Assembly: GCF_032463525.1 (NCBI RefSeq)
Contig: NZ_CP135971.1
Location: forward strand, 3,410,001 to 3,474,000
Direction of reading: 5' to 3'
DNA: 64,000 nt
From: Pseudomonas sp. DTU_2021_1001937_2_SI_NGA_ILE_001
Lineage (GTDB): Bacteria > Pseudomonadota > Gammaproteobacteria > Pseudomonadales > Pseudomonadaceae
Below the pieces are notes generated by a model. That model was not told the DNA's origin. It was given only the letters and a program-made list of their open reading frames with translations, and searched no databases. Shown in pieces: positions 9,601-19,323 of this stretch. The position numbers were made by a program, and so were the translations under genes. Position 1 is the first letter of the stretch; the number at the start of each line of letters is the position of its first letter.

Positions 9601-10395
9601 TTACTTGATCAGGCCATCCAGCGGCGAGGAAGCGCTGGCGTAGAGTTTGCGGGGCATGCGGCCAGCCAGATAGGCCATGCGGCCGGCGATGACCGCGTGT
9701 TTCATGGCTTCGGCCATGAGCACCGGCTGCTGGGCATGGGCGATGGCGGAGTTCATCAGCACCGCCTCGCAACCCAGTTCCATGGCGATGGTGGCGTCCG
9801 AAGCAGTGCCGACACCGGCGTCGACCAGCACGGGCACTTTGGTTTCTTCCAGGATGATCTGCAGGTTGTAGGGGTTGCAGATGCCCAGGCCGCTGCCGAT
9901 CAGGCCGGCCAGCGGCATGATGGCGATACAGCCGATCTCCGCCAGCTGACGGGCGATGATCGGGTCGTCACTGGTGTACACCATGACGTCGAAGCCGTCC
10001 TTGACCAGCACTTCGGCAGCCTTGAGGGTCTCGATGACATTGGGGAACAGGGTCTTCTGGTCGGCCAGCACTTCCAGCTTGACCAGATTGCGGCCGTCCA
10101 GCAGCTCGCGGGCCAGGCGGCAGGTGCGCACCGCCTCGGTGGCGTCGAAGCAGCCAGCGGTGTTGGGCAGGATGGTGTAACGGTCGGGCGGCAGTACGTC
10201 GAGCAGGTTCGGCTCGCCAGGGTTCTGGCCCAGGTTGGTGCGACGTACGGCGACGGTGACGATCTCGGCACCCGAAGCCTCGATGGCCTCGCGGGTCTGG
10301 TTCATGTCGACGTATTTGCCGGTGCCTACCAGCAGGCGGGACTCGAAGGTCCGACCGGCCAGGACGAAGGGCTTGTCGCTGCGAACAGTGCTCAT
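9601..10395 (-). CDS. thiG: Thiazole synthase ThiG
   Basis: Forms the thiazole phosphate of thiamine from deoxyxylulose phosphate, dehydroglycine and ThiS-thiocarboxylate. The 264-residue TIM-barrel protein has LLVGTGKY at its start, the Schiff-base lysine in NLVKLEVL, and the phosphate-binding [11 protein letters not shown]. The start MSTVRSDKP at 10395 was chosen because CTGGAGG precedes it; longer frames run through an unlikely upstream stretch. thiS is 83 bp upstream. Confidence 0.95.
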   Translation of the reverse strand: MSTVRSDKPFVLAGRTFESRLLVGTGKYVDMNQTREAIEASGAEIVTVAVRRTNLGQNPGEPNLLDVLPPDRYTILPNTAGCFDATEAVRTCRLARELLDGRNLVKLEVLADQKTLFPNVIETLKAAEVLVKDGFDVMVYTSDDPIIARQLAEIGCIAIMPLAGLIGSGLGICNPYNLQIILEETKVPVLVDAGVGTASDATIAMELGCEAVLMNSAIAHAQQPVLMAEAMKHAVIAGRMAYLAGRMPRKLYASASSPLDGLIK

Positions 10396-10478
10396 GGTGA
10401 AGCCTCCAGGAAATGGGTTTCGTTGCTCGGCAGGCGCCAAGAGGCGTGCCGGTGGCGCCACGTCAGCGGGTGGCCGGA

Positions 10479-10679
10479 TCAGCCGCCGCCAATGGCATGC
10501 ACCACCTCGACCTGGTCGCCTTCGCTCAGGGAGGTGGTTTCATGCTGGCTACGCGGCACGATGTCCAGGTTCAACTCGACAGCGACCCGACGCCCGGCAA
10601 GGTCCAGGCGGGTCAGCAGGGCCGCGACGGTCTCGCCGTCGGGCAATTCAAAGGATTCACCGTTCAACTGAATGCGCAT
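10479..10679 (-). CDS. thiS: Sulfur carrier protein ThiS
   Basis: A 66-residue ubiquitin-like protein whose C-terminal Gly-Gly is adenylated and thiocarboxylated to deliver sulfur to ThiG. It begins MRIQLNGE and ends HAIGGG, as the family requires. It is the first gene of a thiS-thiG-trmB unit. No THI-box riboswitch motif is visible upstream. Confidence 0.93.
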   Translation of the reverse strand: MRIQLNGESFELPDGETVAALLTRLDLAGRRVAVELNLDIVPRSQHETTSLSEGDQVEVVHAIGGG

Positions 10680-10764
10680 GCGCAGCTGCAGCCATCATTG
10701 ATTAGGGGGCCAGCATTCTAGCCCGCCGAGCCTGTCTGACCAAGCCGCAGGCGCACCATTCGTC

Positions 10765-11145
10765 TCAGGCGGCGCTGCCGATGCGCCAGGCCAGCACCCC
10801 GAGGGTCGCCCAGCCGAACAGAAAGCACAGCCCGCCGAACGGCGTGACGATGCCCAGTCTGGAGACGCCGGTCAGGGTCAGCAGGTAAAGGCTACCGGAG
10901 AACAGCAGGATACCGGCGGCGAAGGCGAAACCCGCCCAGTTCACCAGCCGGCCGGGAATGTGCGCGACCAACAGGGCGACGCCCAGCAGCGCCAGGCAGT
11001 GGATGAGCTGGTAGAGCACGCCGGTCTGGAAGATCGCCAGATACTCCGCGCTGAGGCGGCCTTTCAGGCCGTGGGCGGCGAACGCACCCAGGCCCACGCC
11101 GGTAAAGCCGAAGAACGCGGCCATCATCAGAAAGGTCCGAAACAT
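10765..11145 (-). CDS. DUF423 family membrane protein
   Basis: A 126-residue protein with four predicted transmembrane helices and the DUF423 signature GLGAFAAHGLKGRLS. Its function is unknown. The start MFRTFLMM at 11145 follows CGGGAG 6 bases upstream; the longer start at 11172 would add a charged stretch before the first helix. It is divergent from mtgA. Confidence 0.85.
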   Translation of the reverse strand: MFRTFLMMAAFFGFTGVGLGAFAAHGLKGRLSAEYLAIFQTGVLYQLIHCLALLGVALLVAHIPGRLVNWAGFAFAAGILLFSGSLYLLTLTGVSRLGIVTPFGGLCFLFGWATLGVLAWRIGSAA

Positions 11146-11186
11146 CTGCAACTCCCGGCAAGAATCGTTCAATCGTCAGGGGTCTG

Positions 11187-11192
11187 TATAAT
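11187..11192 (+). promoter_or_regulatory. Consensus -10 box upstream of mtgA
   Basis: A perfect TATAAT lies 33 bp before the mtgA ATG. No convincing -35 box is found at 16-18 bp, so only the -10 is claimed. Confidence 0.35.
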
Positions 11193-11225
11193 GGCCCGCT
11201 CATACCGTTCGGCCAAGCGATCTCT

Positions 11226-11930
11226 ATGCTGAGTACTATCTTCCATCGTGTCGCCCGAATTCTGCTGTGGTTTGCGGTGGTCAGCTTCCTGCTGGTGCTG
11301 GTACTGCGCTGGGTTCCACCGCCCTTCACCGCGCTGATGATCGAACGCAAGGTCGAGTCGTGGATCGACGGCGAGCCCATCGACCTGCAGCGCGACTGGG
11401 TTTCCTGGGACAAAATCGCCGACCCGCTGAAAGTGGCGGTCATCGCCGGTGAAGACCAGAAATTCGCCGAGCACTGGGGCTTCGACGTGTCAGCCATTCA
11501 GGCGGCAATCATCCATAACGAGCGCGGCGGCTCCATCCGTGGCGCCAGCACCCTGAGCCAGCAGGTGGCCAAGAACCTGTTCCTCTGGTCGAGCCGCAGT
11601 TACCTGCGCAAGGCTCTGGAGGCCTGGTTCACCGCGCTGATCGAACTGCTGTGGTCCAAGGAGCGGATTCTCGAGGTGTACCTCAACAGCGTGGAGTGGG
11701 ACGACGGCGTGTTTGGCGCCGAAGCCGCCGCGCGCCATCACTTCCATACCTCGGCGGCCAACCTGAGCATCCAGCAGGCCAGCTACCTGGCAGCCGTACT
11801 GCCCAACCCACGCAAATGGAGCGCCAGCAGCCCTGGCAGCTACATCTCGCGCCGCGCCGGCTGGATTCGCCAGCAGATGCGCCAGCTGGGTGGTGATGGC
11901 TACCTGACCCAACTGAGCGGCAAGCAGTAG
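11226..11930 (+). CDS. mtgA: Monofunctional peptidoglycan glycosyltransferase
   Basis: Polymerises lipid II into glycan strands at the outer face of the inner membrane. The 234-residue GT51 protein has one N-terminal transmembrane helix (about residues 9-27) and the catalytic Glu in AGEDQKFAEHWGFD. Other family motifs are GASTLSQQVAKNL and KERILEVYLNSVEWDDGVFG. There is no transpeptidase domain, which separates it from class A penicillin-binding proteins. A terminator follows. Confidence 0.95.
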   Translation: MLSTIFHRVARILLWFAVVSFLLVLVLRWVPPPFTALMIERKVESWIDGEPIDLQRDWVSWDKIADPLKVAVIAGEDQKFAEHWGFDVSAIQAAIIHNERGGSIRGASTLSQQVAKNLFLWSSRSYLRKALEAWFTALIELLWSKERILEVYLNSVEWDDGVFGAEAAARHHFHTSAANLSIQQASYLAAVLPNPRKWSASSPGSYISRRAGWIRQQMRQLGGDGYLTQLSGKQ

Positions 11931-11956
11931 ACCGCCTGCATGCCGAGACTGCAACG

Positions 11957-11985
11957 AAAACGCCCCGACAAGTCGGGGCGTTTTT
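11957..11985. terminator. Bidirectional rho-independent terminator
   Basis: A 9-bp GC-rich stem (CGCCCCGAC / GTCGGGGCG) with an AA loop is flanked by AAAA on the left and TTTTT on the right. It sits between the convergent mtgA and rpoH genes and can serve both. Confidence 0.9.
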
Positions 11986-12000
11986 GCGAGCAGGCGCCTA

Positions 12001-12855
<855 letters not shown>

Positions 12856-12905
12856 ACGAAAGAAACCTCCGACTCACATGACTCGTGCAGTACAGCACTG
12901 CAAAA

Positions 12906-12932
12906 ATTGACCGGGAACCGCGATACAAGTTC
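12906..12932 (-). promoter_or_regulatory. Sigma-E/AlgU-type promoter candidate for rpoH
   Basis: On the minus strand GAACTT, a 16-bp spacer and TCAAT are read, close to the GAACTT-N16-TCTGA consensus of AlgU promoters. It lies about 50 bp before the rpoH start. AlgU control of rpoH is known in P. aeruginosa; its use here is inferred. Confidence 0.55.
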
Positions 12933-12985
12933 CCTTGACCCAAAGCCAATTGATCAAAAAATAAACAGACTGGAACACTATTGAT

Positions 12986-14020
12986 TTAACGCGGTGCCAG
13001 CTCGCTCAGGTGGCGAGCGACTGCAATCCACGCACCGATATAACCCAAGAACACCGCTCCAAGCAAGAGCGAGAAACCATCAGCAACAGGTACGCCAGTC
13101 AGGGCGAAGTCGCTGCCATACAGGCCGGCCAGGTCGATGACCGACTCATTGAGCCAGTTCAGGCCAAAGGCCAGTACCCCCCAGGACAACACCCCGGCGC
13201 CAATGCCATACAGCGCGCCCATGTAGAGAAACGGCCTACGCACATAGCTGTCGGTGCCGCCCACCAGCTTGATGACTTCGATCTCGGTGCGGCGGTTCTC
13301 GATGTGCAGGCGAATGGTATTACCGATCACCAGCAGCAGTGCCGCGACCAGCAGCACCGTCAGCCCGAAGACGAAGCGGTCACCCAGCTTGAGAATCGCC
13401 GCCAGGCGCTCCACCCAGACCAGGTCGAGCTGCGCCTGCTGCACCTTGGGCAGCTCGGCCAGGCGCGTGCGCAGGGCCTCCAGTGCGGCCTTGTCGACTT
13501 CTTCAGGAGTGACCACCACCACGCCGGGCAGCGGGTTGTTCGGCAGTTCCTTGAGCGCCTCGCCCAGGCCGGAGTCCTTCTGGAATTCCTTCAGCGCCTG
13601 TTCACTGCTGACATATTCAGCCTCGGCCACGCCAGGCATGGCTTTGATCTGCTCGCGCAGGCGGTTGCCTTCGGCGCTGCCGGCGTCCAGGTTCAGGTAC
13701 ACGGAAATCTGTGCGGCGCGCTGCCAGGAGCCGCCCAGCCGCTCGACGTTACTCAACAGCAGCGACAGGCCCATGGGCAGGCTTAGGGCCACGGCCATCA
13801 CCAGGCAGGTGAAGAAACTGCCGATGGGCTGCTTGCCCAGCCGACGCAGGCTGTCGAGCAGGCTGGCGCGGTGGCTTTCCACCCAGGCGGCCAGCAGCGT
13901 GGAAAAGTCCGGCCCGTCGTCGTCATGGCCACCACGCTTCTGGCGTTGCGGTTCTTGCTCGGCGGCCCGGGCCGCGGCGCGGTCTGCGATCTTGGTGGCG
14001 CTGCGTGGCGAGTTGCTCAT
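12986..14020 (-). CDS. ftsX: Cell division ABC transporter permease FtsX
   Basis: An inner-membrane partner of FtsE that transmits ATP-driven signals to periplasmic amidase activators during septation. The 344-residue protein has a long Arg/Glu-rich cytoplasmic N-terminus (about 90 residues), a first transmembrane helix near 73-95, a periplasmic domain to about 215 and three C-terminal helices. Its start overlaps the ftsE stop by four bases. Confidence 0.95.
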   Translation of the reverse strand: MSNSPRSATKIADRAAARAAEQEPQRQKRGGHDDDGPDFSTLLAAWVESHRASLLDSLRRLGKQPIGSFFTCLVMAVALSLPMGLSLLLSNVERLGGSWQRAAQISVYLNLDAGSAEGNRLREQIKAMPGVAEAEYVSSEQALKEFQKDSGLGEALKELPNNPLPGVVVVTPEEVDKAALEALRTRLAELPKVQQAQLDLVWVERLAAILKLGDRFVFGLTVLLVAALLLVIGNTIRLHIENRRTEIEVIKLVGGTDSYVRRPFLYMGALYGIGAGVLSWGVLAFGLNWLNESVIDLAGLYGSDFALTGVPVADGFSLLLGAVFLGYIGAWIAVARHLSELAPR

Positions 14021-14688
14021 GCCCCGGCCTCCCCATCACCGATCAGGCGGCCGCGCTGCAGGGTCAACATGCGATGGCGCATGCGGGCGATTAGGGCCAG
14101 GTCGTGACTGGCGATGAGCACACTGGTGCCCAGGCGGTTGATGTCTTCGAATACACCCATGATTTCTGCTGCCAGGCGGGGGTCGAGGTTACCGGTGGGT
14201 TCGTCGGCCAGCAGCAGGGCTGGCCGATGCACGATGGCGCGGGCGATACCGACGCGCTGCTGCTGGCCGGTGGACAGGTCGCCGGGAAACAGTGCGGCCT
14301 TGTCGGCCAGGGCGACGCGCTCCAGTGCCGAGTCGACGCGCTTGGCGATCTCCGGCTTGGACAGGCCGAGAATCTGCAGCGGCAGCGCGACGTTGTTGAA
14401 CACCGTACGGTCGAACAACAACTGGTGGTTCTGGAATACCACGCCGATCTGCCGACGCAGGAAGGGGATCTGCGCAGTGCTGATCTGCCCCAGGTCCTGG
14501 CCGGCCAGCAGCAATTTGCCCGAGGTCGGGCGCTCCATGGCCAGGAGCAGACGCAGCAGCGTGCTTTTACCCGCCCCCGAATGGCCGGTGACGAACAGGA
14601 ACTCGCCACGCCGTACCCGGAAGCTCAGCTCATGCAACCCGACGTGACCGTTCGGGTAACGCTTACCGACCTGCTCGAAACGAATCAT
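14017..14688 (-). CDS. ftsE: Cell division ATP-binding protein FtsE
   Basis: The ATPase of the FtsEX complex at the divisome. The 223-residue ABC domain has Walker [10 protein letters not shown], a signature [14 protein letters not shown] and Walker [13 protein letters not shown] followed by the switch His in LIASHD. It overlaps ftsY upstream and ftsX downstream by four bases each, so the three are translationally coupled. Confidence 0.96.
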   Translation of the reverse strand: MIRFEQVGKRYPNGHVGLHELSFRVRRGEFLFVTGHSGAGKSTLLRLLLAMERPTSGKLLLAGQDLGQISTAQIPFLRRQIGVVFQNHQLLFDRTVFNNVALPLQILGLSKPEIAKRVDSALERVALADKAALFPGDLSTGQQQRVGIARAIVHRPALLLADEPTGNLDPRLAAEIMGVFEDINRLGTSVLIASHDLALIARMRHRMLTLQRGRLIGDGEAGA

Positions 14689-16184
14689 GGATGTTCACGC
14701 TCCGCAAACAGGGCCTGAACGAAGGGTTCGGCCTCGAAAGTGCGCAGGTCGTCGATGCCCTCGCCTACGCCGATGTAACGAATCGGCAGGCCGAACTGCT
14801 TGGCCAGGGCGAAAATCACCCCGCCTTTGGCCGTGCCGTCGAGTTTGGTCAGGGCAAGGCCGGTGAGGGAAACGGTCTGGTTGAATTGCTTGGCCTGGTT
14901 GATGGCGTTCTGGCCAGTACCGGCATCGAGCACCAGCAACACCTCGTGGGGCGCCTCGGCGTCCAGCTTGCCGATCACGCGGCGCACCTTCTTCAGCTCT
15001 TCCATCAGGTTGTCCTTGGTGTGCAGGCGCCCGGCGGTATCGGCGATCAGTACGTCGATGTTGCGCGCCTTGGCGGCCTGCACGGCGTCGAAGATCACCG
15101 AGGCGGAATCGGCACCGGTGTGCTGGGCGATCACCGGGATCTGGTTGCGTTCGCCCCACACCTGCAGCTGCTCGACGGCGGCGGCACGGAAGGTGTCACC
15201 GGCGGCGAGCATGACCTTCTTGCCATCGAGTTGCAGGCGCTTGGCCAGCTTGCCGATGGTGGTGGTCTTGCCGGCGCCGTTCACGCCGACCACGAGAATC
15301 ACGTACGGCTTGCGCGAGGTGTCGATGACCAGCGGTTGCTCGACAGGCTTGAGCATCGCCGCCAGCTCGGCCTGCAGCGACTGATACAACGCGCCCGCGT
15401 CGGTCAATTGCTTGCGGGCGACCTTCTGGGTGAGGTTCTGGATGATCACCGAGGTGGCCTCGACACCGACGTCGGCGGTCAGCAGGCGGGTCTCGATCTC
15501 TTCCAGCAGGTCATCGTCGATGGCCTTGCGACCGAGGAACAGGCTGGCCATGCCTTCGCCGATGCTGGCACTGGTTTTCGACAGGCCCTGCTTGAGACGA
15601 GCGAAGAAGCCGGCCTTGGCAGGCTCGGCAGCGGGTGCAGGCACGACGGCGGCAGGCACGACCGGCGCGGGCTCGGCGACAGCGGGTACCTCGGCCACAG
15701 GTGCAGGTGCAGGTGCAGGTGCAGGTGCAGGTGCAGGCTCGGCGACTGGCGCGGCGTCGGCAACCGGGGCCGGTTCGGCCAGCTCCGGCTCACGCACTTC
15801 GGGCGCGTGGGGCGGCTCAGCCACTACCGGCGGCTCGGCAGTCACCGGGACCTGCGGCGCTGGCGGCGGTGTCAGTTCATCGACGCGAGCCACCGACTCC
15901 TCGGCGACCGGACGGGTCAGCCAGGACAGGTCGGCCGGCGCCACCGTCTCGGTCGGAGCCTCGGACGGCGACGGCTCGACAGCGGTTTCGGCAACCGGCG
16001 TCGCGACCGCCGGGGCTTCGGAAGCCATGGCCGGCGTTTCGGCAGGCTGTGGATCAGGCTGGGTGACGGGGGTTTCTTCGGGCGTCGGCGCGGATTCCGG
16101 GGCTTTCTTGCGGAACCAGCCGAACAGGCCCTTCTTCTCGCCAGCGGCCGCTGGGGTCTTCTTGTCGTCGTTGGAACCAAACAT
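14685..16184 (-). CDS. ftsY: Signal recognition particle receptor FtsY
   Basis: The SRP receptor GTPase that docks ribosome-nascent chains at the membrane translocon. The 499-residue protein has a long Ala/Pro/Glu/Val-rich acidic N-domain (about residues 1-190) that probably contacts membrane and SecY, then the NG domain with GVNGAGKTT, the DTFRAAA box, DTAGRLHTK and TKLDGTAKGG. The N-domain contains an in-frame Ala-Pro hexanucleotide repeat. It begins the ftsY-ftsE-ftsX unit and is divergent from the M16 peptidase pair. Confidence 0.96.
   Translation of the reverse strand: MFGSNDDKKTPAAAGEKKGLFGWFRKKAPESAPTPEETPVTQPDPQPAETPAMASEAPAVATPVAETAVEPSPSEAPTETVAPADLSWLTRPVAEESVARVDELTPPPAPQVPVTAEPPVVAEPPHAPEVREPELAEPAPVADAAPVAEPAPAPAPAPAPAPVAEVPAVAEPAPVVPAAVVPAPAAEPAKAGFFARLKQGLSKTSASIGEGMASLFLGRKAIDDDLLEEIETRLLTADVGVEATSVIIQNLTQKVARKQLTDAGALYQSLQAELAAMLKPVEQPLVIDTSRKPYVILVVGVNGAGKTTTIGKLAKRLQLDGKKVMLAAGDTFRAAAVEQLQVWGERNQIPVIAQHTGADSASVIFDAVQAAKARNIDVLIADTAGRLHTKDNLMEELKKVRRVIGKLDAEAPHEVLLVLDAGTGQNAINQAKQFNQTVSLTGLALTKLDGTAKGGVIFALAKQFGLPIRYIGVGEGIDDLRTFEAEPFVQALFAEREHP
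15701..15736. repeat. Six tandem GTGCAG hexamers inside ftsY
   Basis: Six perfect 6-bp units encode an Ala-Pro run in the FtsY acidic domain. Gain or loss of units would keep the frame, so length variation between strains is expected to be tolerated. Confidence 0.9.
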
Positions 16185-16417
16185 GGAGGACGGCTATCTC
16201 AAAGTAGCGAAACGCCAGAGGGCATTTCGGAAAATGCTGACATGCCAAACAGACTGCGTTATGGGCTGCTTGTTCATTCGGCGGTTCTGGCACGGTACGG
16301 TCGAAGCGTGCCTGGGCGCACAGGGCCGAGCCGCTATTTAACGACACGTCACCCGATGCAGCCACGTTTCACACTGCACCTTAAACAAGTTTCACGTGCC
16401 CGCAGGCCGTGAGGGTT

Positions 16418-16432
16418 GTTTGCGCCGCAAAC
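16418..16432. promoter_or_regulatory. Perfect 15-bp palindrome in the ftsY / M16 interval
   Basis: GTTTGCG-C-CGCAAAC lies 73 bp before the M16 peptidase start and overlaps the region where a -35 would sit for the TATCCT at 16440-16445. It could be an operator. The rest of this 320-bp divergent gap shows no other recognisable feature. Confidence 0.35.
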
Positions 16433-16504
16433 GGATCAGTATCCTAACACCCCCGTGCCTGCCGACGCTAAGTCCCAGGGTCGCCCTACAGGTTTGAATG
16501 ACGA

Positions 16505-17857
16505 ATGAACGCTTTCGCCCGCCGTGCCGCCGGCCTGCTGCTCAGTACCCTCTGCCTGCCCCTGGCTGCCCTGGCAGCCGATCCGCAACCTACCCATGAA
16601 TTCACCCTCGACAACGGCCTGAAAGTCATCGTCCGCGAAGACCATCGCGCGCCCGTGGTGGTCTCGCAGGTCTGGTACAAGGTCGGTTCCAGCTACGAGG
16701 CACCGGGCCACACCGGGTTGTCCCACGCGCTCGAGCACATGATGTTCAAAGGCAGCAGCAAGACCGGCCCGGGCGAGGCTTCGCTGATCCTGCGCGACCT
16801 CGGCGCCGAAGAGAACGCCTTCACCAGCGACGACTACACCGCGTTCTACCAGGTGCTGGCTCGCGACCGCCTGGGCGTGGCGCTGGAGCTGGAAGCCGAC
16901 CGCATGGCCACCCTCAAGCTGCCGGCAGACGAGTTCAGCCGCGAGATCGAAGTCATCAAGGAAGAGCGCCGCCTGCGCACCGATGACAAACCGCTGAGCA
17001 AGGCCTACGAGCGCTTCAAGGCCATGGCCTACCCGGCCAGCGGCTACCACACGCCGACCATCGGCTGGATGGCCGACCTCAACCGCATGACGGTGCAGGA
17101 CCTGCGTCACTGGTACGAGCAGTGGTACACCCCCAACAACGCCACCCTGGTGGTGGTCGGCGACGTGACCCCCGACGAGGTCAAGACCCTCGCCGAGCGC
17201 TACTTCGGCCCGATCCCGCGTCGCGACGTGCCACCGGCCAACCGGCCACTGGAGCTGGCCGAACCGGGCGAGCGGCAGATCACCCTGCATGTACAGACCC
17301 AACTGCCCAGCCTGCTCTACGGCTTCAATGTGCCGAGCCTGGCCACCGCCGAAAACCCGCGTTCGGTACAGGCCCTGCGCCTGATCGCCGCGCTGCTCGA
17401 CGGCGGCTACAGCGCCCGCATCCCGACCCGCCTGGAACGTGGCGAAGAGCTGGTTTCCGGCGCGTCGTCGCAATACGACGCCTTCGCCCGCGGCGACAGC
17501 CTGTTCCTGATCAGCGCCACCCCCAACGTGCAGAAGAAAAAGACCCTGGCCAATGTCGAGGCCGGCATCTGGCGCCTGCTCGATGAACTGAAGACCAAGG
17601 CGCCGTCGAACGAAGAGCTGGAGCGCGTGCGTGCCCAGGTCATCGCCGGCCTGGTCTACGAGCGCGACTCGATCACCAGCCAGGCCACCACCATCGGCCA
17701 GCTGGAAACCGTGGGCCTGTCCTGGAAGCTCATCGACGAAGAACTGGCGGCGCTGCAAGCCGTCACCCCCGAAGACATCCAGAACGCCGCGAAGACCTAT
17801 TTCACCCGTGAGCGCCTCAGCGTTGCGCACGTGCTGCCTGAGGAGAAGGCCAAATGA
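16505..17857 (+). CDS. M16 family zinc metallopeptidase (catalytic member)
   Basis: A 450-residue exported peptidase. A signal peptide covers about residues 1-25 (ending L-A-A-L-A-A). The inverted zinc motif HALEH is at 74-78, and the downstream Glu lies in EIEVIKEERRLR. Two M16 half-domains follow in order. The gene overlaps the next M16 gene by four bases, and members of such pairs usually form a heterodimer of an active and an inactive subunit in the periplasm. The substrate is unknown; short peptides are likely. Confidence 0.93.
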   Translation: MNAFARRAAGLLLSTLCLPLAALAADPQPTHEFTLDNGLKVIVREDHRAPVVVSQVWYKVGSSYEAPGHTGLSHALEHMMFKGSSKTGPGEASLILRDLGAEENAFTSDDYTAFYQVLARDRLGVALELEADRMATLKLPADEFSREIEVIKEERRLRTDDKPLSKAYERFKAMAYPASGYHTPTIGWMADLNRMTVQDLRHWYEQWYTPNNATLVVVGDVTPDEVKTLAERYFGPIPRRDVPPANRPLELAEPGERQITLHVQTQLPSLLYGFNVPSLATAENPRSVQALRLIAALLDGGYSARIPTRLERGEELVSGASSQYDAFARGDSLFLISATPNVQKKKTLANVEAGIWRLLDELKTKAPSNEELERVRAQVIAGLVYERDSITSQATTIGQLETVGLSWKLIDEELAALQAVTPEDIQNAAKTYFTRERLSVAHVLPEEKAK

Positions 17858-19323
17858 TGATGCGCAAACACGCCCTGCCCGGCCTGCTGCTGGCCGCTTC
17901 GCTCAGCGCCCTGGTGGCGCTGCCCGTGCGCGCCGACGACGCCGCCAGCCCTGATGCGCCACTGGGGCAGAACCTGCAATCGCTCAAGGAACTCGACGGC
18001 AAGCCACCGGCACGCCGCGAAATGAACATCCAGAGCTGGAAAACCGCCGAGGGCGCCAAGGTGCTGTTCGTCGAATCCCGCGAGCTGCCGATGTTCGACA
18101 TGCGCCTGATCTTCGCCGCCGGCAGCAGTCAGGACCAGAACACGCCCGGCCTCGCCCTGCTGACCAACGCCATGCTCAACGAAGGCGTCAAGGGCAAGGA
18201 CGTCACCGCCATCGCCCAGGGCTTCGAAGGCCTGGGTGCGGACTTCGACAACGGCTCATACCGTGACATGGCCATGGTGTCGCTGCGCAGCCTGAGCGAC
18301 AAGAGCAAGCGCGATCCGGCCCTGAAGCTGTTCAGCGAAGTGGTCGGCCAGCCGACCTTCCCGAGCGCCTCACTGGCGCGTATCAAGAACCAGCTGCTGG
18401 CCAGCTTCGAGTACCAGAAGCAGAACCCCGGCGTGATCGCCAGCAAGGCGCTGTTCGAGAAGCTCTACGGCAACCACCCGTACGCCCACCCGAGCGACGG
18501 CAACCCCAAGAGCATCAGCGCCATTACCCAGGCCCAGCTCAAGGCCTTCCACGCCAAGGCCTACGCGGGTGGCAACGCGGTGATCGCCCTGGTCGGCGAC
18601 CTGTCGCGCAGCGAGGCCGAAGCCATCGCCGCGCAGGTGTCCGCCGCGCTGCCCAAAGGGCCGGCCATGGCCAAGCTGCCGGAGCCCACCGAGCCCAAGC
18701 CGGGCGTGACGCATATCGAGTTCCCGTCGAACCAGACCCACCTGATGCTGGCGCAACTGGGCATCAGCCGTAACGACCCGGATTACGCGGCGCTGAGCGT
18801 CGGCAATTCGGTGCTCGGCGGTGGCGGCTTCGGCAGCCGGCTGATGACCGAAGTGCGGGAAAAACGCGGCCTGACCTACGGCGTGTCGTCCGGCTTCACC
18901 GGCATGCGCGTGCCCGGCCCGTTCACCATCGGCCTGCAGACCCGTGCCGAGCTGAGCGAAAACACCCTCAAGCTGGTGCAGGACCAGGTGCGCGAATTCC
19001 TCGACAAGGGCCCGACCCAGAAGGAAATCGACGACGTGAAGCGTGAGCTGTCTGGCAGCTTCCCACTGTCGGCAGCCAGCAACTCGGCGATTGCCGCGCA
19101 ACTGGGCGCCATCGGCTTCTACGACCTGCCGCTGACCTTCCTGGAGGACTACCTGAACCAGGCCGAAGCGGTGACCGTCGAGCAGGTGAAAGCGGCGATG
19201 AACAAACACCTCAGCGCCGACAAGATGGTGATCGTCACCGTCGGCCCGACCGTGGCGCAGAAGCCGCTGCCGCCCCCCACTGACAAACCCGCCCGGCAGC
19301 CTGTCGGCGTTCCGGAGCATTGA
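17854..19323 (+). CDS. M16 family peptidase-like subunit lacking the zinc motif
   Basis: A 489-residue exported protein of the same fold as its upstream partner, with signal peptide to about residue 28. At the position of HxxEH it reads GLALLTNAMLNEG, so no zinc site is present. The C-terminal half retains the glycine-rich LGGGGFGSRLMTEVREKRGL typical of the non-catalytic subunit. It is inferred to shape the substrate chamber of a heterodimer. The C-terminal Pro-rich tail is short. It runs into rsmD with overlapping stop and start. Confidence 0.92.
   Translation: MMMRKHALPGLLLAASLSALVALPVRADDAASPDAPLGQNLQSLKELDGKPPARREMNIQSWKTAEGAKVLFVESRELPMFDMRLIFAAGSSQDQNTPGLALLTNAMLNEGVKGKDVTAIAQGFEGLGADFDNGSYRDMAMVSLRSLSDKSKRDPALKLFSEVVGQPTFPSASLARIKNQLLASFEYQKQNPGVIASKALFEKLYGNHPYAHPSDGNPKSISAITQAQLKAFHAKAYAGGNAVIALVGDLSRSEAEAIAAQVSAALPKGPAMAKLPEPTEPKPGVTHIEFPSNQTHLMLAQLGISRNDPDYAALSVGNSVLGGGGFGSRLMTEVREKRGLTYGVSSGFTGMRVPGPFTIGLQTRAELSENTLKLVQDQVREFLDKGPTQKEIDDVKRELSGSFPLSAASNSAIAAQLGAIGFYDLPLTFLEDYLNQAEAVTVEQVKAAMNKHLSADKMVIVTVGPTVAQKPLPPPTDKPARQPVGVPEH

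Noticed and set aside
10680..10764. TPP riboswitch before thiS
   Set aside because: No CUGAGA-type THI-box elements are visible in the short interval.
15635..16066. Gln-Val repeat ORF opposite ftsY
   Set aside because: An artefact of the GTGCAG hexamers read in another frame.
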